A stretch of DNA of 64,000 bases from a virus. Shown here piece by piece: positions 1 through 7,494 of this stretch; the first letter of the stretch is position 1; each line of letters starts with the position of its first letter. The notes below the pieces were generated by a model. The model saw only the letters and a list, made by a program, of their open reading frames with translations, did not search any database and was not told the origin of the DNA. The stretch spans positions 1-64,000 of the IMG/VR virus record IMGVR_UViG_3300040781_000091. One strand, written 5' to 3'. Position numbers and translations under genes: made by a program.

Positions 1-1178
1 CCACCGCCCATTCCAAATGCAATATTGCTGATGCTCCACTTGCTCCGAAGCATAAGAGAAACAATTGCTTTTACATCTTCGATGTCGATGCCATCGCCCT
101 GGATAACTCGCACATTATTCAGAACCTTATAACCCGATTTGTTTACAGTATAACCAAACACCTTGCCGAGCTCGCGTACCACTTGCACAGGAGTCTGCAC
201 AGGATCACCACTGTCCGGACGAAATACCCAGGTGGCTCCGCTTGCATCTAATCGATCTTTAAACTTCGGTGCAATTTTACGCACCCAGTTTACCCAGTCG
301 TAGCTATCAATGACAGTCGCAAAGATTGCGCCAGGTTTTGCGTAAGCATCGAACATCTGCGTAATCAGTTGTTCTTCGCCTTCGCGGCCATGCATGGTAG
401 TTGTGCTATGTTCGCTTGCAGGGATACTGAAAGAACTCATCTCACAATTGTAACCAATATTCGCTGCAAGAACAGCAAGAACAGTGTCACTTCCGAGAAA
501 AGAAACTAAGTGGCCGGCGCCAGCGAAAGCGGCTCCTTCGCTCGAAGAAATACCACGGCTACCAAAGTCGTGTAGCTTGAAAGGAATTTCTGCATAGGCA
601 TCGTCTGAGGATCGTTTCAGACCGTCGAGGATTACTTCGCGGATGGCATAGCTCTCTGTAGCAACAGTCGTCGGCGACCATACGCGGACTAATTTAGTTT
701 CGAAGTAGCTAACCAACGAGAACAGACGCTCGTCATCTACTGTGCTTTCCACGGTAATCAACACATTCTTAACGGGAATGAGCAAGCCTTCCTCGGCTGC
801 TCGTATACGAATAGGAAACCACCCGTCGTACTCGTCGACTACTGCGCGAAGTGCAACTTCGAGGTCATCGGTGTGATTACCCATAAAATGTGCTGCTTCG
901 AATGCAACAATGTTGTTCACTTGTTCGTGTGTTAATTGCTGGAGAAAAAATTCTTTGATCAAGAGTTGAAGACCAAAGAACAAAATAGTGTCGTGTTTGC
1001 CGCCACGACTCTCGATGTAAGATACCATTCTCTTGGCACCTTTCGGGTACTGGGCGTGGTGAGTCATTTTATAGGAATCGGTATCGGCGACAGTTCCATA
1101 CTGCTCACGGATAGTTGCCATAATTCCCATTGGATTGAATTTCATCTTCGGTACCGTTTTTACTTTTTGTGCTTTCAT
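1..1178 (-). CDS. nadV: Nicotinamide phosphoribosyltransferase, C-terminus off window
   Basis: Joins nicotinamide and PRPP to make nicotinamide mononucleotide (NMN), the first step of NAD salvage. The frame is open from an ATG at 1178 to the left edge (392 codons), so roughly the last 100 residues of this ~490-residue family are missing. Family motifs seen in order are DTDSYKMTHH near residue 40, the SYIESRGG stretch, HDFGSRGISSSEGA, SIPASEHSTT, RPDSGDP and VIQGDGI. GAGGAG lies within a hairpin just before the ATG. A sigma70-type promoter sits about 60 bases upstream. The NMN adenylyltransferase at 5849-6928 would complete the route to NAD. Confidence 0.95.
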   Translation of the reverse strand, partial: MKAQKVKTVPKMKFNPMGIMATIREQYGTVADTDSYKMTHHAQYPKGAKRMVSYIESRGGKHDTILFFGLQLLIKEFFLQQLTHEQVNNIVAFEAAHFMGNHTDDLEVALRAVVDEYDGWFPIRIRAAEEGLLIPVKNVLITVESTVDDERLFSLVSYFETKLVRVWSPTTVATESYAIREVILDGLKRSSDDAYAEIPFKLHDFGSRGISSSEGAAFAGAGHLVSFLGSDTVLAVLAANIGYNCEMSSFSIPASEHSTTTMHGREGEEQLITQMFDAYAKPGAIFATVIDSYDWVNWVRKIAPKFKDRLDASGATWVFRPDSGDPVQTPVQVVRELGKVFGYTVNKSGYKVLNNVRVIQGDGIDIEDVKAIVSLMLRSKWSISNIAFGMGG

Positions 1179-1195
1179 AATTGAGCTCCTCAATT
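1179..1195 (-). promoter_or_regulatory. RBS hairpin of nadV
   Basis: On the minus strand the bases before the start codon read AATTGAG-GAG-CTCAATT-ATG. This is a perfect 7-bp stem with a 3-base loop, and the Shine-Dalgarno GAGGAG spans the 5' arm and loop. The same element with a compensated base pair precedes the NMN adenylyltransferase gene at 6929-6946. Confidence 0.6.
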
Positions 1196-1239
1196 TTAAC
1201 ATGCCTGTGTCTTTCGCAGGACTTCTTGTGTTGTTGTTT

Positions 1240-1267
1240 ATTATAACACCATTGTTATAAATGTCAA
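1240..1267 (-). promoter_or_regulatory. Sigma70-type promoter for nadV
   Basis: Minus strand TTGACA (1267-1262), 16-bp spacer, TATAAT (1245-1240), with GTGT just before the -10. It overlaps the end of the purA-like gene and leaves a leader of about 55 bases before nadV. Confidence 0.75.
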
Positions 1268-2391
1268 CTATTTCTTGCTGGGCCAAACGTAGTGGTTATA
1301 TCGTCTGTACCGACAGCATCTGCCACTCTATGGGCAATTTTAGAATAGTTGGCGCCGCATAGTGTGTCTTGGTCGCAGTGAGTTAACACTGCTTTCTTTT
1401 TGTAATCAAACCATGTAAAATACGCCTCGTCGACCATTACATCTCGCTTCATACGCTCGTAATCGAGTGGAGCATATCTTAACGTTTCTTGGAATTCATT
1501 CGGAACGTTTGTATCGTCCTTGAATCCGGGATTAGGCACCTCACCAGGCAACGGCCCGGCGCCGTGTCGAGTTAGGTAGGTTCGAGTAACATAATGAACA
1601 TTAATGTCGGCCTCTGTGCCCTCTAGAAGCATAGCTGGATTTTCTAAGCCAGTACTCGATCGTGTTACAAACGGAAAGTCCTCGCTACGTTGCCCGATAC
1701 GCAAGCCTTGCGCTCCTTCCATTACTATGTTAGTGAATGCAGACATAGCAACCGTGTCTTCCTTCACACCCACATTCATAATAAAGTCAGTAGCATCGCG
1801 TTGAAATATTTCCTGAGCATCTGCAAGAACGGTCAGATTAGGATCTATGCTTAATTCTTCTAACCTCTCCGGCAAATAATTGTTTTCGATCTCTTTGAGC
1901 TTCCAGATCATCTCTTCGGTTTCTTGTAAATCTGCTACAGTAAGAGAATAGCCTCTCTCATGTCGTTCGATTGTTTCGCCTATACCTAAACCACAGCTAC
2001 CGTGTCGTTCTTTTCCTCGGGCACGTTCTATGGCCTGATTAATGAACACATCGTACGGTGTAGTAACAGGACAGTTAGGATCGACGTAGACCCTGGGGAG
2101 ACCGGCTGACAATTTTCCGTACAGATCGAGTGCCTCTCTCCAGAACATAATCGGATTTACTATAAAGAAGCGACTCAGAATAGTTGGAAAACTATCGATG
2201 GTGCCGGCACCGAAGTGATGAAACACATGCCGTCTGCCGTCTGGGAGAACAACAGTGTGTCCTGCTTGGGCGCCACCGTTAAATCTCACAACAGCAGTTC
2301 CTTTGCCTCGTTCGTGTGCTAACCTCTCGGTAGTTGCACCCTTACCTTCGTCGCCGTAGTTAAGTCCGATTACGATATCTACGTTCTGCAT
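1264..2391 (-). CDS. purA: Adenylosuccinate synthetase-like protein (PurA/PurZ family)
   Basis: PurA joins IMP and aspartate using GTP to form adenylosuccinate, the committed step to AMP. Visible motifs are the N-terminal phosphate loop NYGDEGKG (residues ~11-18), FNGGAQAGHTVV, HHFGAGTI and the late TRHGAGPLPGE. At 375 residues it is shorter than the ~430-residue bacterial enzyme and closer to compact archaeal and phage forms. The second lysine of the usual GDEGKGK is replaced by alanine. The aspartate of GDEGKG, reported as replaced in the phage diaminopurine enzyme PurZ, is retained, so PurA-like activity is more likely. PurZ activity cannot be excluded by eye. The SD is AAGAGGAATAGG before the ATG. 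Confidence 0.85.
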   Translation of the reverse strand: MQNVDIVIGLNYGDEGKGATTERLAHERGKGTAVVRFNGGAQAGHTVVLPDGRRHVFHHFGAGTIDSFPTILSRFFIVNPIMFWREALDLYGKLSAGLPRVYVDPNCPVTTPYDVFINQAIERARGKERHGSCGLGIGETIERHERGYSLTVADLQETEEMIWKLKEIENNYLPERLEELSIDPNLTVLADAQEIFQRDATDFIMNVGVKEDTVAMSAFTNIVMEGAQGLRIGQRSEDFPFVTRSSTGLENPAMLLEGTEADINVHYVTRTYLTRHGAGPLPGEVPNPGFKDDTNVPNEFQETLRYAPLDYERMKRDVMVDEAYFTWFDYKKKAVLTHCDQDTLCGANYSKIAHRVADAVGTDDITTTFGPARNS

Positions 2392-2405
2392 TCCTATTCC
2401 TCTTG

Positions 2406-3290
2406 TTATTGCCCTGCTCCGTACAGTGCGTACTCGACTGCTTTCTTAGCTCCTGCGCCCTGAGCAGCAGATATAGCATCCTCAGGATCCATTCCTTCGT
2501 TGACCTGAATCACAGCAGTAATAACTTCACTAATGTACTTGTGATCGTTTAGAAAGATTGCTTTCTTTCCTAACACCCTAGTCCAGTTCTTGCGAACCAT
2601 TGCACCGGAGTGCTGAAAGTAGTGTCCTTCTTCAACTACTACGTGAAACACATTGTAGCGTTCTTGCGCTTCTTTCAGATACTCGTCTGCCGTCATATCT
2701 GTCTGGCTGTTGATTCCCATGCTTTCTTTAATCAACTCACGGCTCGCAGTGCGCGGAGGAAGTTCATCACCGATAGTAAACAAGTATCCTTTCTTCCCTC
2801 GCTTGTCAAAGCAATCAATCTTTGTCTTACGGGCAGCGAAAGCCCAAGGTAGGTCATAGCTTTCATAGCTGTTACCACCCCCGCCACCTTCCAGCCACAG
2901 TTCGGTCAACTGATCAGCAATACGTATGTCTGCTTCAAACTGTGTTACCTGTAGTGGCGCACGGTCACACTGAATGTCTCCGATTGCCATCATCATTAAA
3001 TGTGGATCAGTGACTGGCTTAGTGTCTATAATAGACTCAACTAGTGTGCCCAGGCCGTTCTTTGCAATGTGTTCTGCAATAAAGCCCATCGATCCCGTTA
3101 CGTCGAGACCCACAATAATAGCGGTAGACTCTGGATTCTCGTCCGAGTCTACCGACTCTCGAACTGTGATATAACGCGGATCAAACTCTTTGTTAATGCT
3201 CCGCTTTTGGAATACCTGTTCTCGGCTCTTGCCGCTGTAACTAGATGCTCTGGTACTGTATGCTGATCTATCCCATGTTGCATTTCCCAT
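2406..3290 (-). CDS. von Willebrand factor A (vWA) domain protein
   Basis: A 294-residue protein. After a ~55-residue polar N-terminus comes a vWA-type fold with the metal-site motif D63-V-T65-G-S67-M, followed by an IGD element (MAIGDIQCD) and a glycine run (EGGGGGNS) before SYDLPWAF. vWA proteins bind partners through a coordinated Mg or Mn ion and often work with an AAA+ ATPase, but none lies next to this gene. It starts after a good GGAG site and sits just downstream of the Met-rich protein, so the two are probably co-translated and may interact. Specific role unknown. Confidence 0.75.
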   Translation of the reverse strand: MGNATWDRSAYSTRASSYSGKSREQVFQKRSINKEFDPRYITVRESVDSDENPESTAIIVGLDVTGSMGFIAEHIAKNGLGTLVESIIDTKPVTDPHLMMMAIGDIQCDRAPLQVTQFEADIRIADQLTELWLEGGGGGNSYESYDLPWAFAARKTKIDCFDKRGKKGYLFTIGDELPPRTASRELIKESMGINSQTDMTADEYLKEAQERYNVFHVVVEEGHYFQHSGAMVRKNWTRVLGKKAIFLNDHKYISEVITAVIQVNEGMDPEDAISAAQGAGAKKAVEYALYGAGQ

Positions 3291-3310
3291 TTTACTTCTC
3301 CTTTATTATT

Positions 3311-4024
3311 TTAATTGTTGTCAAAAAAGCCAGACATGTTGCCTTTGCCTTTGCCGTCTTTCATCATGCTCATCATCATCATCATTGGCATCATGTTTTG
3401 CATACCCATGGCGTTCGAGCCGTCACCGTTTGCGCCGAGCTGACTCATAAGCATCATTGGCATGATCTTCTCGAAGTCCATGTCACCGCCCATCATCATC
3501 ATTGGCATTAACATGCCTTGCATATTGCTAAGACCTGCTTTACCATCGGGCAGCATATTCATCAAGCTACGCAACACCATTACGCCACTGTCGAACCCAA
3601 GCATAGAAACCTTGGGTGGAGTCCAGGTATTGCTGACGCCGCCCGGAGTCATCATCTTGAAACGCTTAACCTCGCCTTGCACTACGGTCGCTGGCTCACC
3701 TTCGACAGTCGAAGGCATGGTAGTAGATGCTCCACGCACCACTTCCACTACCCAGCCCTTGAGACTATTGCCCTGGTAGATCAGGTCACCAACTGCAACG
3801 GAATTTAGCGGGGTGTTCTGTGCAAACGCAGGCACTGGCATTCCGAATTGATCCATCAAGTTAATTGCTACTTGTGCATCTTCGCCTTCGCCTTCGATTG
3901 TCACGATGCCGTCGGCAGTCTGAACTCCTACACGGCCAGTGAACATATCCCACACCACGTTGTCAACCTGGCGGAAGAATTGGTTCATCATTTTCTTGCT
4001 AATGTTATTCATATTCATATTCAT
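3311..4024 (-). CDS. Unknown protein with methionine-rich C-terminus
   Basis: A 237-residue protein of unknown function. Residues ~1-150 look folded, including a GDLIYQGNSLKGWVVEVV stretch like a small beta barrel. The last ~80 residues are strikingly rich in methionine, glycine and asparagine, with runs such as PMMMMMSMM and LMPMMMMGGDM. The start is the first ATG of an MNMNMN series, because GGAG lies 9 bases upstream. It lies directly upstream of the vWA gene. A role as flexible oligomerising or client-binding tail is speculation. Confidence 0.7.
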   Translation of the reverse strand: MNMNMNNISKKMMNQFFRQVDNVVWDMFTGRVGVQTADGIVTIEGEGEDAQVAINLMDQFGMPVPAFAQNTPLNSVAVGDLIYQGNSLKGWVVEVVRGASTTMPSTVEGEPATVVQGEVKRFKMMTPGGVSNTWTPPKVSMLGFDSGVMVLRSLMNMLPDGKAGLSNMQGMLMPMMMMGGDMDFEKIMPMMLMSQLGANGDGSNAMGMQNMMPMMMMMSMMKDGKGKGNMSGFFDNN

Positions 4025-4265
4025 TTTCTTTTACTCCTTCTTCGGTTCGTCGTTCTTTGTATTCACCACCGAAAGTTAATACAAAGTTGTGGGCATCATC
4101 TTCGCACTCAAACTCGACGCCCCTTTCTGATCCAATTGCTCGATCTCTCCAGCCACCGGAATCGAATACATGATCACCTCGCAAATTGCTGTCCAGCCAA
4201 TCTTGTACGTCATGGCGGCGAATAGTTTTTACAAAGTGCTTAAACCTAATTGCTAGTGTTTTCAT
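4005..4265 (-). CDS. Hypothetical small protein
   Basis: An 86-residue protein beginning MKTLAIRFKHF, chosen because AGAGGAG precedes this ATG and it overlaps the upstream stop as ATGA. It contains an SGGWRDRAIGSERGVEFEC stretch and ends in a highly charged tail (KENEYEYE). It overlaps the Met-rich gene by 20 bases. Function not recognised. Confidence 0.6.
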   Translation of the reverse strand: MKTLAIRFKHFVKTIRRHDVQDWLDSNLRGDHVFDSGGWRDRAIGSERGVEFECEDDAHNFVLTFGGEYKERRTEEGVKENEYEYE

Positions 4266-4447
4266 TTCTGTTTCTCCTCTAGCACTGCTCTTAACGCTGC
4301 GATCTCTGCATTTAGACACGCCATCTCTGCTTGTATCTGTTCTCTGGCATATGCCTTGCCTGCTTCGAAATATGCATCTTTTAGAGCTTCTAGACTATCT
4401 TTTACATTCTTCTCTATTACGATGCGCTCTTCGTCGAGCTTGCTCAT
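4262..4447 (-). CDS. Small coiled-coil protein
   Basis: A 61-residue, almost wholly helical protein with heptad-like spacing of Leu, Ile and Ala (for example NAEIAALRAVLEEKQ at the C-terminus). It overlaps both neighbours by ATGA-type junctions, so it is translated as part of the operon from 6928 down to 2406. Function unknown; probably a dimer or helical bundle. Confidence 0.6.
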   Translation of the reverse strand: MSKLDEERIVIEKNVKDSLEALKDAYFEAGKAYAREQIQAEMACLNAEIAALRAVLEEKQK

Positions 4448-4881
4448 AATTCCTCCATCGCTGTTCCAAACCTTGCGGGCTCGCTGCCTGGCAAAGGTTC
4501 ACGAATTTGGTCAACGTCGTCCTGCCTTCTCAACTCAACTAACTTGTGTACGTTCATGTGAGGGCAAAAGATCATTTCGCCCTGAAACTTAAAGCGTTCC
4601 TCTAGCTCGTGCATCGTTGCAGCCTTTGCAGCATGCCATGCAGTTCGAACTACTTCGCTGTCACACATTGTATCCTGTAGTGGCCAAATACGACAGAACT
4701 GGCGCTCTACTTTTCTCATCCACGGTAGCTTGTCAGCCGACTCGTTATCAAGTGCGTTGAACTGTATCTGCAAGGAATAGTCGCCGTTGCGTTCACGGAT
4801 GACAAATTCAAAGTCTCCACACTCTACTTGCGACAACAATGCGCGAAAGGTGTCTGCATTCTGTAATTTTTTATCGGCCAT
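4444..4881 (-). CDS. Hypothetical protein
   Basis: A 145-residue protein starting MADKKLQNADTF, with GGAG in the proper place. It has mixed alpha/beta character and a central WHAAKAATMHELEERF helix. No catalytic motif was recognised. It overlaps the genes on both sides. Confidence 0.6.
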   Translation of the reverse strand: MADKKLQNADTFRALLSQVECGDFEFVIRERNGDYSLQIQFNALDNESADKLPWMRKVERQFCRIWPLQDTMCDSEVVRTAWHAAKAATMHELEERFKFQGEMIFCPHMNVHKLVELRRQDDVDQIREPLPGSEPARFGTAMEEL

Positions 4882-5326
4882 TTTCTTTCTCCGGGATATC
4901 AACCCACTCCATGTCCAGCCTGTTTATTACGTCTACTGGTATTGCAATTCTACCAGACTTGTTAATATCCCGGTCTGGTGAATACACAATTTGCAAAGTC
5001 AGATCGTCGGTCTGCTGCACGGGATTTGGTTGCGTCCTGTTCTTTATATTCATCTTCGTAATTTTGAAGATAGTTCCTGCCGGAAAAACAACATCGTATC
5101 TAATGTCGGTATTATGGTTCTGACGATGAATTTGTTTTCCAGTTTTGACATCTGTCCTTCCTGCTACATAATACTGTCCGCGTTCTTTCTCGAGTTCGAC
5201 GAACCCTTTTCGCTCTAAAATCTTTTCTTCTGCTGGACTAGCGCCATACCAGGGCGACAGTGACAAGGTACTGTCAGAAACCAACGCCATTGCTACGCCG
5301 ACTTGCGGAATAAATACCTTATTCAT
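4871..5326 (-). CDS. Hypothetical protein
   Basis: A 151-residue protein. The start MNKVFIPQVG is preferred because GGAG lies 7 bases before this ATG; the ATG two codons earlier would be too close to it. The protein is beta-rich with a central VVFPAGTIFKITKMNIK segment. Function not recognised. It overlaps the upstream stop by 8 bases. Confidence 0.55.
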   Translation of the reverse strand: MNKVFIPQVGVAMALVSDSTLSLSPWYGASPAEEKILERKGFVELEKERGQYYVAGRTDVKTGKQIHRQNHNTDIRYDVVFPAGTIFKITKMNIKNRTQPNPVQQTDDLTLQIVYSPDRDINKSGRIAIPVDVINRLDMEWVDIPEKENGR

Positions 5327-5849
5327 CGTCATACTCCATTTGTTCGGTTTCGACATCGTTGTAGATAACGTTGCCGTCCTCGTCGTATAGCGTGTCGTTG
5401 TCTACACCCATATTCTGTAACTGTTTGAACAGCTCGTCAACTGTCTGGCCTTCGTCGGCGAGCCCAAAGTCAATTACAGCATTTCCAGGTAAAGAAAAGT
5501 CACCGATCTTCCTTAATTCTCGTAGGATGTGAACATGACATGCACAGTTGTACAAATGACGATCACGATCAGTATCTAACTTTTCAATATCGCCGATGTA
5601 TGGGCCGGACACCATTAGGGCAATAAATGCCAGTGTTGACGGCAATGTAAAAACATCGAGGTGCATAGGATTGTAAACGGAAACCTTGTCAATGTGGTTG
5701 TAAGCAATCGGCCCCCAATAGTCAGTGTCTTCGACAAATTCCATATACGGGAGGACATCGAACTTGCCGGGGTATTGCTCACACAGTTTAACAATCGCTT
5801 TGTCGATTGCATCTTGGTCGATCGGTTTTGTGGGATCTGTTTGTTCCAT
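5319..5849 (-). CDS. Hypothetical acidic protein
   Basis: A 176-residue protein with a helical middle region (STLAFIALMVSGPYIGDIE) and a very acidic C-terminal tail (TLYDEDGNVIYNDVE). Its ATG overlaps the stop codon of the NMN adenylyltransferase/Nudix gene, so translation is likely coupled. Function not recognised. Confidence 0.6.
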   Translation of the reverse strand: MEQTDPTKPIDQDAIDKAIVKLCEQYPGKFDVLPYMEFVEDTDYWGPIAYNHIDKVSVYNPMHLDVFTLPSTLAFIALMVSGPYIGDIEKLDTDRDRHLYNCACHVHILRELRKIGDFSLPGNAVIDFGLADEGQTVDELFKQLQNMGVDNDTLYDEDGNVIYNDVETEQMEYDDE

Positions 5850-6928
5850 TACTTTGCCCTCGCAGTTAACATAGAAATAATGCTGTGATGATCTTCGAAC
5901 AGCTGGTCGCTCATCTCAAGTGCCTCGCTCACCGGAAACCACTTTGCTGCCTCGGCGTCGTCCATCCCTTTTACCTTCGGCAGTTTGCCATCGGGTGGAC
6001 CGGGCAACTCGATAAGAAACGCATTGGTGATAGTTCGCCCTCGCAGGCTACGGTCGGGGTGATCGAAAACCTGCTGATGAGTAATATTTGCCTCGAGCAC
6101 AGGTACCGGCACCTTTACCGCTGTCTCTTCTTTAAGCTCACGGATCATGCCCTGGCGATGCGTTTCTTTCTGATTAAGATACCCGCCGGGCAGAGCCCAT
6201 AGTCCTTTTCCTGGTGCAGACTTGCGCTTAATTAAAAGCACATGGCCGCCCTGAAGAAGAACAGCATCAACCGTACAGAAAGTAACCGGATAGGGTGCAG
6301 CTCTCCATTGCTCTTTGTAACGTTGGATGAAGTTGTACTCTTCGAGTGTATGCTCGAACTCCGGGGAACCGAAGTAGTGCTCAGTCATCCATTGATTTGT
6401 CGGTTCGTGCAGTGCGCCGGCCACAAGTCGATACTGACGATTAAACATCAGGGTGCGTATTTGAGTAGCATCAATTGGGCGCTCGCCCATTTCGACGAAC
6501 TTGTCAGCGTTAACGAAATCGTAGGAAGGAAACCACTTCAGGTAGTAGGTAGTGTGGTCTTTATCGTGACCGACCAAACAGACTTTTGCACCGGTACCGT
6601 GCAGACCCATTTGGTGACAGTTGTCCTGGATGGTCTGTTGCACCTGCTTGATCCACTTGTTATCTTCGTAAAAGTAATCGCGCAGAGGAGCAAACCACAA
6701 CCTTTGATCGGTGTCGTCCTCGAAGTATTGGGGAAGTGCGTTAGTGATCATTTCTTCGCGTTCTTCGTATGTGAAGGGATTGCGAGGATCACGGGCCTGG
6801 AATGCGCTGCCAATTAACACCAAAACATTATCTGCTTGTCTAAATGCTTCGGTAATTAAGGCGTCGTGGCCCAAGTGAAAGGGTTGGAATCGTCCGATGA
6901 CGACGGCAAGTTCATATTTCTTTGGCAT
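5849..6928 (-). CDS. nadM: Bifunctional NMN adenylyltransferase / Nudix hydrolase
   Basis: A 359-residue fusion. Residues 1-~190 are a nucleotidyltransferase of the NadM type that adenylates NMN to NAD: GRFQPFHLGH (12-21), GSAFQARDPRNPFT near 40-53. Residues ~215-355 are a Nudix hydrolase with the box starting at G249 (E255, R263, E264, E267, E268); its usual last glycine is alanine (A270). The longer frame starts at a TTG inside the ribosome site; the ATG at 6928 fits GAGGAG. It completes NAD salvage with nadV and shares that gene's RBS hairpin. The Nudix half may hydrolyse ADP-ribose or another nucleotide (inference from related fusions). Confidence 0.93.
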   Translation of the reverse strand: MPKKYELAVVIGRFQPFHLGHDALITEAFRQADNVLVLIGSAFQARDPRNPFTYEEREEMITNALPQYFEDDTDQRLWFAPLRDYFYEDNKWIKQVQQTIQDNCHQMGLHGTGAKVCLVGHDKDHTTYYLKWFPSYDFVNADKFVEMGERPIDATQIRTLMFNRQYRLVAGALHEPTNQWMTEHYFGSPEFEHTLEEYNFIQRYKEQWRAAPYPVTFCTVDAVLLQGGHVLLIKRKSAPGKGLWALPGGYLNQKETHRQGMIRELKEETAVKVPVPVLEANITHQQVFDHPDRSLRGRTITNAFLIELPGPPDGKLPKVKGMDDAEAAKWFPVSEALEMSDQLFEDHHSIISMLTARAK

Positions 6929-6946
6929 TATTGAGCTCCTCAATAA
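6929..6946 (-). promoter_or_regulatory. RBS hairpin of nadM
   Basis: Minus strand TATTGAG-GAG-CTCAATA immediately before ATG: a 7-bp stem, 8 if the A of ATG is paired. GAGGAG lies in the arm and loop. The outer pair is T-A here and A-T in the nadV copy (1179-1195), which supports pairing. Confidence 0.6.
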
Positions 6947-6977
6947 AATTTGGGTGACAAGTCTATCTCGTCAAAGT

Positions 6978-6985
6978 TATTTATC
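6978..6985 (-). promoter_or_regulatory. Late promoter (GATAAATA) before nadM
   Basis: Minus strand GATAAATA, one base from the T4 late consensus TATAAATA, about 50 bases before the nadM start. It lies downstream of the sigma70-type promoter of the same gene. Confidence 0.45.
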
Positions 6986-6994
6986 TATGTGCTT

Positions 6995-7023
6995 ATAATA
7001 ACACCAGATAATTGATTTGTCAA
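6995..7023 (-). promoter_or_regulatory. Sigma70-type promoter for nadM operon
   Basis: Minus strand TTGACA (7023-7018), 17-bp spacer ending GGTGT, TATTAT (7000-6995). It resembles the nadV promoter and gives a leader of about 60 bases. Confidence 0.65.
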
Positions 7024-7277
7024 GGCCAAGGCGGATTTAATTTGTATAAAATCATCTGCTCTGGGTCAATCTTAACTAAATCGTGTGGATAGAACAATTC
7101 GCTTTTATCGCGCTTGCCGTACTCTACACGTACCATTTTGGGTGTGAAACGAGTAATACGACCTATACCAAACACCCTATCTATCCTACCGGGTTTATTA
7201 ATAACAACATAGTCGTTCAGTTCTATCGGCTGTCCGATAAAATCCGGGAGTTTCTCCGTGCGCTTATCTAGTTCCAC
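7020..7277 (-). CDS. Small SH3/KOW-like beta-barrel protein
   Basis: An 85-residue protein starting with GTG. The core from LNDYVVINKPG through GIGRITRFTPKMVRVEY to LVKID looks like a small five-strand barrel. It is a clear paralogue of the next gene: LGDTVVTN and VGKIIKFTPKACRVEY align with it. The two genes overlap by 14 bases, pointing to tandem duplication. Function unknown; such barrels bind nucleic acid or protein. Confidence 0.6.
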   Translation of the reverse strand: MELDKRTEKLPDFIGQPIELNDYVVINKPGRIDRVFGIGRITRFTPKMVRVEYGKRDKSELFYPHDLVKIDPEQMILYKLNPPWP

Positions 7278-7494
7278 TTTTCTTTAACCAATACACAATA
7301 GCAACTTCTTCTTCAACAAGTGCTATTTGAGATGTTTGACACAATTTGGTATCGTTTGAGTTAGGTCTATATTCTACCCTACATGCTTTTGGTGTGAATT
7401 TGATAATTTTGCCGACCCGTAGATCCGCGTATCCGGTTTCGTTTGTGACAACCGTGTCGCCTAATTTTAATTCGTTTCCGAGGATGTCTTTCAT
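7264..7494 (-). CDS. Small SH3/KOW-like beta-barrel protein, paralogue
   Basis: A 76-residue protein beginning MKDILGNELKLGDTVV. The ATG at 7494 forms an ATGA overlap with the upstream stop and is preferred over the longer frame. It is paralogous to the gene at 7020-7277 over about 50 residues, including the shared (I/T)RF/KFTPK...VEY segment. Function unknown. Confidence 0.6.
   Translation of the reverse strand: MKDILGNELKLGDTVVTNETGYADLRVGKIIKFTPKACRVEYRPNSNDTKLCQTSQIALVEEEVAIVYWLKKSGTR

Noticed and set aside
3245-3511. Plus-strand reading frame encoding a His-rich peptide
   Set aside because: It is the complement of the Met codons (ATG read as CAT) of the minus-strand Met-rich gene; no ribosome site and fully inside real genes.
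6242-6817. Long plus-strand frame opposite nadM
   Set aside because: It lies wholly antisense to a gene with clear NMN adenylyltransferase and Nudix motifs, and shows no family motif.
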